Assembly (NCBI GenBank): GCA_947259925.1
Contig: CAMYOG010000008.1
Coordinates: forward strand, 38,825-102,824
Direction: 5' to 3'
From: Thermoanaerobaculia bacterium
GTDB lineage: Bacteria; Acidobacteriota; Thermoanaerobaculia; Multivoradales; JAHEKO01
Length of the DNA stretch: 64,000 nucleotides
This document shows positions 22,733 to 29,532 of the stretch, one piece after another. Numbering within the stretch: the first letter of the stretch is position 1; every line of letters begins with the position of its first letter. A program made the position numbers and the translations under genes. The notes under the pieces are model-generated. The model saw only the letters and a program-made list of their open reading frames with translations, made no database searches and was not told where the DNA came from.

Positions 22733-24031
22733 CTAGCTGGTCGCTGTTTGCGGCCCCAAGCGGCTCCAGAGCCAGACCAGAATCGCGCCCCAGCCGAGGA
22801 GGAGAACCGCCAGACCGACCAGGAATCCGAGCCACGGTATGTAGCGGAGAATCGCCAGCAGCGCCAGCCCGGCGATCAGCGGCAGCACCAGTCCGGCCGC
22901 CTTCTCTTCGGCGAAGCGCTTCAGTACCCAGCGACCGGAGCATAGACCGACGATCAGGGGCGCCAGGTAGGCGGCGGTCATCCAGAAGAGGAGGACCAGA
23001 AAGGCGAGATCGACCAGCCCGATCACCAGCACCAGCGCCGCCAGGTTGCCCAGCTGCAACATCCCGAGCACAATCGCGAGGCCGACGGCGAGGGCGAAGA
23101 TCAACATAGCGGCCACCGGCAGGGCCGCCAGCCCGAGCAGGCCGAGCCCGGCCAGAGGTAGAGGTCGCGATTGGACGTCGCCGCTGCGGTCGTTGAGCCA
23201 ACCTGGGAACCACCACGCGAGGAGCAGACCGAGAGCGATCAGGCCGAGCCACTTGAAGAGCCGTCCGGGCCACTCCGACCTCCGGCGCGGCTCGGTCTCC
23301 GCCGCCTCGGTCGGGGTCGGCTCCCTGCGCGTCAGCCTTCCGGTAGCGCCGCTGCCGCGGGCCTCGGTCGAGGAGACGTACTCGAACGAGCCCGCGATCC
23401 GCGCGCTGTCGGCGATCGTCAGGCCTCCCGGAACCTCCGGCATCGGTACCGGCGACGGAATGAAGCGGACGAACGACGGCACGTTGGGATCGCCCTCGAC
23501 CTCGACTTCGCTGTCGCCGCCGACCCCTCCGCGGATCTCGAGCGCGCTCATCGAGCCGAGCAGGCTCTCCTGGACGTCACCGGCGAGCAGGGCCTGGAAG
23601 CCGGCGAAGAGCAGGCTGCCGCCGGTCAGGCTGTCGGCCTCGGTCTCGAGGCTCAGCCCGGCCGAGACGAGGTCGTCGCCGATCGAGGCCCGGGGGCCGA
23701 GCTTGAGGGCCATGCCGGCGATCCGGACGTCGTCGCCGACCCTGCCGTTCACGACCACCGCCTGCCCGCACGCCATCAGGTCGCCGGTCAGCTCGCCGTT
23801 CATGCGCACCTCGCGGGCGCTGGCGATCACGTCGCCCTCGACCCGGCCCTCTACCGTGATGGTCTCTCCGGTGGCGTAGAGGTCATCGAGGATCACCTCA
23901 TCGGGGCCGATCACCAGGTGCTGCCCGGCTCGGAACTCGACCGCCCCCGACGGTGCCGCGACCAGCAAGATTGAAACGGACAGAGCTCGGGTCAGGGCTA
24001 CGACATGCGTCCGTTCCCCAGTTCGCTTCAT
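22733..24031 (-). CDS. Polymer-forming (bactofilin-like) domain protein with C-terminal TM segments
   Basis: 'TGETITVEGRVEGDVIASAREVRMNGELTGDLMACGQAVVVNGRVGDDVRIAG' beta-helix repeats; hydrophobic helices at the C-terminus. Confidence 0.75.
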   Translation of the reverse strand: MKRTGERTHVVALTRALSVSILLVAAPSGAVEFRAGQHLVIGPDEVILDDLYATGETITVEGRVEGDVIASAREVRMNGELTGDLMACGQAVVVNGRVGDDVRIAGMALKLGPRASIGDDLVSAGLSLETEADSLTGGSLLFAGFQALLAGDVQESLLGSMSALEIRGGVGGDSEVEVEGDPNVPSFVRFIPSPVPMPEVPGGLTIADSARIAGSFEYVSSTEARGSGATGRLTRREPTPTEAAETEPRRRSEWPGRLFKWLGLIALGLLLAWWFPGWLNDRSGDVQSRPLPLAGLGLLGLAALPVAAMLIFALAVGLAIVLGMLQLGNLAALVLVIGLVDLAFLVLLFWMTAAYLAPLIVGLCSGRWVLKRFAEEKAAGLVLPLIAGLALLAILRYIPWLGFLVGLAVLLLGWGAILVWLWSRLGPQTATS

Positions 24032-24148
24032 GGCTGTCCTCCCCTGTGTAGAGCAGTCTACCCCTCTGATACGATCTTGGTAATCAGAGAGCCAGGTCCG
24101 CCGATTCCCGGTAGGACCGTTTGCTTCTTGATCCCTAGGAGGTTGTGA

Positions 24149-24913
24149 ATGTCGAGAAGGTTGGTGTCGATGTGCGCGCTGGTCGCGCTCCTACTACCCG
24201 TAGTCGCGGCTGCCTCGCAGCACGAGGAAGAGAGTCTGCCCTTCGCCTACGGAACGTACTTCGAGTGCGACACGAGTCGCGAGTGGCTCGCCGACGCCAT
24301 CGTCGAGCAGCTGTTCAAGCCGATCTACGACGAGGCGGTCAGCGACGGCACGATCAGCGCCTGGGGTTACCTCGTACACCACACCGGCGGCAAGTGGCGC
24401 CGAGCGATCTACCGGGTGGCGCCGACGCTCGACGCGGCGATGGCAGCCATCGAGACGCTCGCCGAGAAGGTGGCCGCTACGAATCCGGAGGCGGCGGCCG
24501 AGTTCGGGTCGATCTGCAGCAGTCACGACGACTACCTCTGGCAATCGGTTGCCAACTCGAGCGGCAATCGGGTCGGCCAGGAGCGGGGCTCGGTCGGGTT
24601 CTCGACCTACTTCCACTGCGACGAGGCGAACGAGGCGGACGCCGACGAAGTGGTCAAGTCGGCCTTCGCCCCGGTCTACGACGCCCAGGTCGCCGCCGGT
24701 AACCTGGTTTCCTGGGGCTATATGCAGCACTGGGTCGGTGGCGAGTATCGCCGCATCCTGACCATGACGGCCAAGGACCTGCCCACCCTCATGAAGGCCC
24801 GCAATAGCGCGATCAACACGTTGGTCGAGAACGAGGAGGCGGTCGGCGCTTTCTTCGACAGCTGTAAGTCGCACAGCGACTACATCTGGAACGTCAAGCA
24901 CGAGACGCCCTAG
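24149..24913 (+). CDS. Secreted protein with two tandem copies of an ~100-aa Cys-containing domain
   Basis: Signal peptide; SD AGGAGG; internal duplication (FAYGTYFECDTS...SSHDDYLW / FSTYFHCDEA...KSHSDYIW). Confidence 0.75.
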   Translation: MSRRLVSMCALVALLLPVVAAASQHEEESLPFAYGTYFECDTSREWLADAIVEQLFKPIYDEAVSDGTISAWGYLVHHTGGKWRRAIYRVAPTLDAAMAAIETLAEKVAATNPEAAAEFGSICSSHDDYLWQSVANSSGNRVGQERGSVGFSTYFHCDEANEADADEVVKSAFAPVYDAQVAAGNLVSWGYMQHWVGGEYRRILTMTAKDLPTLMKARNSAINTLVENEEAVGAFFDSCKSHSDYIWNVKHETP

Positions 24914-24946
24914 GCTGTAGCCACGGGGGCTCGACAGTGAGATCGG

Positions 24947-24978
24947 CGCCGGGCGGGTAGCTGAGCACCCGCCCGGCG
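24947..24978. terminator. GC-rich perfect 12-bp stem, 8-nt loop hairpin (terminator-like, no T-tract)
   Basis: cgccgggcgggt-agctgagc-acccgcccggcg between the 24149 gene and the caspase cassette. Confidence 0.65.
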
Positions 24979-24983
24979 TGTCG

Positions 24984-25012
24984 TTGACCGCTCCCTCCTT
25001 CGGACCTACAAT
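24984..25012 (+). promoter_or_regulatory. Sigma-70-type promoter for the caspase-hydrolase cassette
   Basis: TTGACC (24984-24989) - 17 nt - TACAAT (25007-25012), ~50 nt upstream of the ATG at 25063. Confidence 0.65.
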
Positions 25013-25062
25013 CGGCCAGGACGACCCCTCCAGGGAAGATCTGGTGAGATGACGGAGTTCCG

Positions 25063-26793
25063 ATGAGAGCTGCGGCGGTTGCTATCGGTGTCGACAAGAC
25101 GGGCGGCGGCCTGACGCCGCTCAGTGGGGCCGCGTCCGGCGCGGAGCAGTTCGAGCTGTGGGCGAAGGGCCAGGGGATGGACGTCAAGACCCTGACCGAC
25201 GCGGACCGCGAGGTCCGGGCGAGCGATATCTTCCAGGCCATCCAGACGTTCGTCGACGCCAGGATCTACGGCAAGCTCGTGGTCTTCTTCGCCGGACACG
25301 GCTTCCTTCTTTCGCCTCAGACCGAGCTCTGGCTGCTTTCTGACGCACCCAGCAACCCCAACGAGGCGGTCAACGTGAAGCTGTCGCGCGACAACGCGAG
25401 GTACTGCGGCATCCCGCACGTGATCTTCGTGGCCGACGCCTGCCGGTCGGGAGGCAATAACCACACCCACCGCTCGGTCAACGGCAGCTCGATCTTCCCG
25501 GTGCCGGACAACTGGGACGTGGACGGCGAGGTCGACACCTTCTACGGCACCCGCCCGGGCGATCCGGCGCTCGAGTTCCAGGACGACGCCGACGCGGTCG
25601 CCAACTACAAGGGGATCTTCACCGAGTGCCTGCTCGAGGCGCTCGACGGGAAGCACCCGGGAGTGGTGAAGGAGGAGACCGACAACGGCGATACCCGCTG
25701 GCTCGTGCCTTCGCGCCCTCTGAAGAGGCATCTGCGCGAGGAGGTGCCGGACCGGGCGGCGGACATCTCGATCAAGCTCCAGCAGGACCCCGAGGTGCGG
25801 GTCGAGTCGGTGTTGCCGAGGTTCTTCGGCCAGCTCGATGGACCGCCCTCGATTCCGCGTGGCGCGCTCGGGGGTCCGCGCGGCGGTCCGCCCAGGGAGC
25901 CCGACATCCGCGGCGTGGTCGAGCGGTCGCAGGACGAGGCGATGTCGCTCGACGAACGCGCCGTACTCCCCAGCGACACCTCGTCGTCGGCCGCGCGCCG
26001 ATTCACGCAACAGGTTCAGGGCCTGGCTGCCTCGCATGGTCGCGAGTCGTTCGAGTCACGTTGTGGGTTCACCATCAACGAACCGCTGATGTCGGTGACG
26101 CTGGGCAACGATCTCCAGTGCGATGTCTTCGAAGAGAGCGGCCTACATCAGGTCCGAGTGCACGATGCCGAGAGCCAGATTGGTACGTCCATCCTGATTC
26201 AGTTTGCGAACGGCTGCGGCACGGTGCTGGCGGTGAAACCCGAGTACGTCGGCACCGTCGTCGTCGAGGACGGCCGGGTGGTCAACGTCAACTACTCGCC
26301 CTCGTTGAGCTCACCCCTGTTTGGCGAGGAGGACTTCGACAACGTAGGTGCGCGGGTCGATCGCCGCCGCGCGTTCGCCGCCGCCGCCGCTCGCAACGGT
26401 GTATTCGAAGTCACGGGTCCCGATGCTGAACGGGCGGCGGACTACCTGCGCATGTCGAAGAAGTTGGATCCGACGCTGGGTATCTACGCCGCCTACGCCT
26501 ACAACGACACCGGCAAGATCGCCCAGATCCGCGAGGTGCTGCGCTATATGAAGACGGATCCGCTCCCGGTACCCTTCGACGTCGCGCTCCTGGCGCGCGA
26601 GTCGGACTGGCCTCGGGTCGCGCCGTTCTGCCCAATGCTGCGCCAGGGCTGGGCGCTGCTCGACCTGCACCAGCCTTCGGTGGCGAAGCTGAGCGAGCTG
26701 CGCACGATGCTCCTGCCGGGACTCTGGACGACGCTCACACCCGAGGGCGTCGATCGCGTACGAACCGACCTACAGAACGGAGAACTCGAATGA
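25063..26793 (+). CDS. Caspase-like (peptidase C14 fold) protease with uncharacterised C-terminal region
   Basis: 'YGKLVVFFAGHGFLLSP' (His79) and 'HVIFVADACRSGG' (Cys127) match the His-Cys dyad contexts of caspase/metacaspase families. Confidence 0.88.
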   Translation: MRAAAVAIGVDKTGGGLTPLSGAASGAEQFELWAKGQGMDVKTLTDADREVRASDIFQAIQTFVDARIYGKLVVFFAGHGFLLSPQTELWLLSDAPSNPNEAVNVKLSRDNARYCGIPHVIFVADACRSGGNNHTHRSVNGSSIFPVPDNWDVDGEVDTFYGTRPGDPALEFQDDADAVANYKGIFTECLLEALDGKHPGVVKEETDNGDTRWLVPSRPLKRHLREEVPDRAADISIKLQQDPEVRVESVLPRFFGQLDGPPSIPRGALGGPRGGPPREPDIRGVVERSQDEAMSLDERAVLPSDTSSSAARRFTQQVQGLAASHGRESFESRCGFTINEPLMSVTLGNDLQCDVFEESGLHQVRVHDAESQIGTSILIQFANGCGTVLAVKPEYVGTVVVEDGRVVNVNYSPSLSSPLFGEEDFDNVGARVDRRRAFAAAAARNGVFEVTGPDAERAADYLRMSKKLDPTLGIYAAYAYNDTGKIAQIREVLRYMKTDPLPVPFDVALLARESDWPRVAPFCPMLRQGWALLDLHQPSVAKLSELRTMLLPGLWTTLTPEGVDRVRTDLQNGELE

Positions 26794-27671
26794 AAGTCGT
26801 CTTCATCCATGGCCGAGCACAGGAAGGGAAGGACCCGGTAGCGCTCCAGCAGACCTGGGAGGACTCCTTCGACGAAGGCCTTCGCAACGCCGGGCTCGAC
26901 CGGCCTGCCGACCTAGAGATCGCCTTCCCCTACTACGGCGACACCCTCGACTCCCTGATGGAGGAGCTCGAGGCGCCCCTGGTCGAGGACGTCGTCGAAC
27001 GCGGGGCGGCACAGGACGACGACGAAGCGGACTTTCGCGGCGAGTTCCTCGCCGAGCTCGCCGCGGGTGCCGGGCTGACCGACGACGACATCCGAGAGAA
27101 CTACGATGGCGACTTCACCGAGCGCGGCCCGCTCAACTGGAAGTGGGTGCGCGCGATCATGAAGACGCTCGACAAGTCGAAGAAGATCAGCAGCGTTGCG
27201 CTCGACAAGTTCACCCGCGACGTCTACGTCTACCTGACGAATCGGACCGTTCGCAAGCGCATCGACGAGATGATCGAGCCCCACCTCGGCGACCAGCCGT
27301 GCGTGGTCGTCGGCCACTCGCTCGGTTCGGTGGTCGGCTACAACGTGCTGCTCGAGCACCCGGCCAAGGTCTCCCGCTACGTGACCGTCGGCTCGCCGCT
27401 CGGCGTCAAGGCAATCAAGCGCCGCCTGGCGGCGCCTCTGCGCATGCCGCCCGAGACCCACTCCTGGTACAACGCCAGGGACAAGCAGGACGCCGTGTCG
27501 CTCTTCCCACTCGACGCCGAGCACTTCGGCATCACGCCGTCGATCATGAATCACTCCGGTGTCGACAACCACACCGACAACCAGCACGGGATCATCGGGT
27601 ATCTGCCGGACCCCTGGGTGGCGGCGGCGATCCACGGCGCACTGACCTTACCGGCCGGCGACGCTACTTGA
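26790..27671 (+). CDS. Alpha/beta-hydrolase (lipase/esterase-like)
   Basis: ATGA overlap with caspase gene; 'KVVFIHGRA' oxyanion region, nucleophile elbow 'VVVGHSLGSVVGYNVL' (Ser177), candidate catalytic His in 'HTDNQHGIIGYL'. Confidence 0.85.
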   Translation: MKVVFIHGRAQEGKDPVALQQTWEDSFDEGLRNAGLDRPADLEIAFPYYGDTLDSLMEELEAPLVEDVVERGAAQDDDEADFRGEFLAELAAGAGLTDDDIRENYDGDFTERGPLNWKWVRAIMKTLDKSKKISSVALDKFTRDVYVYLTNRTVRKRIDEMIEPHLGDQPCVVVGHSLGSVVGYNVLLEHPAKVSRYVTVGSPLGVKAIKRRLAAPLRMPPETHSWYNARDKQDAVSLFPLDAEHFGITPSIMNHSGVDNHTDNQHGIIGYLPDPWVAAAIHGALTLPAGDAT

Positions 27672-28167
27672 TCGCGCCCTCGCGTCCGATCACCCGGCGT
27701 AGCAGACCGGTCTGCCCGAGGTGGTAGGTCTCGTGGAAGACCAGCCCGGCGAGCGCCACCGCTTTGGGCTGTTGCTCGCCGAACCAGGGCACCGGCACGT
27801 CGAGCTCCTCGTCGGCGATCTCGCTCAGGCCGGCGAGGATCGCGTCCTGTGAGGTGTCGAAGTCGGCTAGCATCTGCTCGAACGGCACGAGCCCATCCTC
27901 CGGGCCCTCGACCGGCTCGCCGCCCCGGCGGTATCGCTGTGCGATCTCCTCACTCCAGATCGGTTCCTGGCCGAGCAGGGTGAGCGTCTGATTGCGGGTG
28001 GCGACGACGTGTCCTACCACCCAGTTGAGGCAGTTGCCGCCCGCCTGGGGCTGCTTCAGGCTCTCCACGTGGGTCACCTCGGCGGTGTTGGTCTTGAGAG
28101 CGTACTGGTTGTAGCCGGTCTGGGTGATGAGGGCTTCGACGCGGGCATTGGTGGTTGCTGTGGTCAC
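27664..28167 (-). CDS. DinB family protein
   Basis: VTTATTNARVEALITQTGYNQYALKTNTAEV...NWVVGHVVATRNQTL...LAGLVFHETYHLGQTGLLRRVIGREGAIK; GTG start at 28167 trimmed from the 28488 ORF. Confidence 0.82.
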   Translation of the reverse strand: MTTATTNARVEALITQTGYNQYALKTNTAEVTHVESLKQPQAGGNCLNWVVGHVVATRNQTLTLLGQEPIWSEEIAQRYRRGGEPVEGPEDGLVPFEQMLADFDTSQDAILAGLSEIADEELDVPVPWFGEQQPKAVALAGLVFHETYHLGQTGLLRRVIGREGAIK

Positions 28168-28622
28168 GCTGTCTCCTTCTGTGATTTCGTTCGTTCGGGT
28201 CGCACTTCGACCGCGGTGACGGCGTCGATCGCCGCCATCACATTGCGGAATCCCGCGAGATCGGCGTCGCCGATACGCTCGGCGATGAGACGCTCGAGCT
28301 CGCCTACCGGCTCGTAGACCCGTTCGGCGAGCTCCCGACCGATCGCGCTCAGCTCGACCAGCAGCGAGCGGCGATCGTTCGGATTGAGCGTGCGCTCGAC
28401 GATGCCGCGCTCTTCGAGCCGATCGAGCACACTGGTCAGGGTCGACTTCTTCCAGCCGAAGACCCGCGCCACCTCGCCGACTGGGCACGGACCGTAGGCG
28501 CCCAGGTAGCCGAGCAGGTGGGCTTCGCTGGCTCTCACTCCGAGCTCGGCCATCGGCGCCTCGAGGTAGAGCGTGATCTGACGGCTGGCCCGATGGATCG
28601 GCGAGAGGAAGTGAAGTGCCAT
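28164..28622 (-). CDS. MarR family transcriptional regulator
   Basis: wHTH 'VARVFGWKKSTLTSVLDRLEERGIVERTLNPNDRRSLLVELSAIG'; 4-bp overlap with dinB-like gene. Confidence 0.88.
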   Translation of the reverse strand: MALHFLSPIHRASRQITLYLEAPMAELGVRASEAHLLGYLGAYGPCPVGEVARVFGWKKSTLTSVLDRLEERGIVERTLNPNDRRSLLVELSAIGRELAERVYEPVGELERLIAERIGDADLAGFRNVMAAIDAVTAVEVRPERTKSQKETA

Positions 28623-28624
28623 AG

Positions 28625-28678
28625 TTCGAATTCGAATAGTACGATGTCGTATTATATGCATCGAGCGGGGCCCGTCAA
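28625..28678 (-). promoter_or_regulatory. Promoter and operator-like palindromes of the MarR-DinB unit
   Basis: On minus strand TTGACG (28678-28673), 16-nt spacer, TATAAT (28656-28651), then TACGA-CA-TCGTA (28651-28640) and palindrome TTCGAATTCGAA (28636-28625) next to the ATG at 28622. Confidence 0.7.
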
Positions 28679-28699
28679 GTGCCGTCCCACTCGGGCGCG

Positions 28700-29464
28700 C
28701 TAGCGCCGACCGAAGCGACCCACCACCGCCGGTATCGAGTGGTTTCCCTTGACGCGGTAAAGTGCCCGGTCGACGCGCTCCAGAATAGACTCGAGACTCT
28801 CGCCGGGCTCGAACTCGACCTCGGCGATGCTGGCCGCGAGGCGGAGGCTCCGCCCGAGGACGTCGAACTCCGAGTCGTCGAGCAGCTCGGAGATCCGGGT
28901 CGTGAGCACCCGCGCGTCCGGGAGTCTGGTCTCGGGAAGGAGGATCAGGAACTCGTCCCCACCGAATCGCCCCAGCCGGTCGGGTGCTCGAAGCCGCCTC
29001 TGGACGACCCGCACGAACAGCCGCAGAGCCTCGTCACCCGTGCTGTGTCCGTAGTGGTCGTTGACCTGCTTGAACTGGTCGAGGTCGAGCATCGCCAGCG
29101 ACAGCGGCCGGCGGTAGCGCTCGGCGTGGGCCATCGCTTCGAGCAGCGCCGCCTTGATCGCTCGCCGGTTCAACACGCCGGTCAGCGGATCGGTCATCGC
29201 CAGCCGATTCGAGAGCTGCGCTTTGCGTTGGGCTTCGAGACGTCGCTCGTACTCGCCCCGGAGGGGTCGCAACACCAGGAAGTAGACCGGTGGCGCGATC
29301 AGAAGGGCCAAGAAGGCGGCGTCGAGCAGGGCCAGCCGCAACCGCCAGACCTCTCCGAGCCAATAGGTGAGCGCGGCCATCACGACCAGCTCGATGATGA
29401 AGACCACCAGCACGATGGCCAGCATCGTGCGCGCCGCTCGCGACAACCTGGTGGTCCAGGACAC
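28700..29464 (-). CDS. Diguanylate cyclase (GGDEF) with N-terminal TM helices
   Basis: 'RFGGDEFLILLPETRL'; 'LTGVLNRRAIKAALLEA'; two TM segments. Confidence 0.93.
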   Translation of the reverse strand: MSWTTRLSRAARTMLAIVLVVFIIELVVMAALTYWLGEVWRLRLALLDAAFLALLIAPPVYFLVLRPLRGEYERRLEAQRKAQLSNRLAMTDPLTGVLNRRAIKAALLEAMAHAERYRRPLSLAMLDLDQFKQVNDHYGHSTGDEALRLFVRVVQRRLRAPDRLGRFGGDEFLILLPETRLPDARVLTTRISELLDDSEFDVLGRSLRLAASIAEVEFEPGESLESILERVDRALYRVKGNHSIPAVVGRFGRR

Positions 29465-29532
29465 GGGAGAGACCTCTCCCTATGTTGGATCGCTCCCCCC
29501 GAGTCACCAACACCCCAAAGGGTGGCGTGCTC

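Noticed and set aside
24064-24089. Inverted repeat ctctgat...atcagag upstream of 24149
   Set aside because: Only 7-bp arms with a 12-nt loop; weak support and no recognised regulator.
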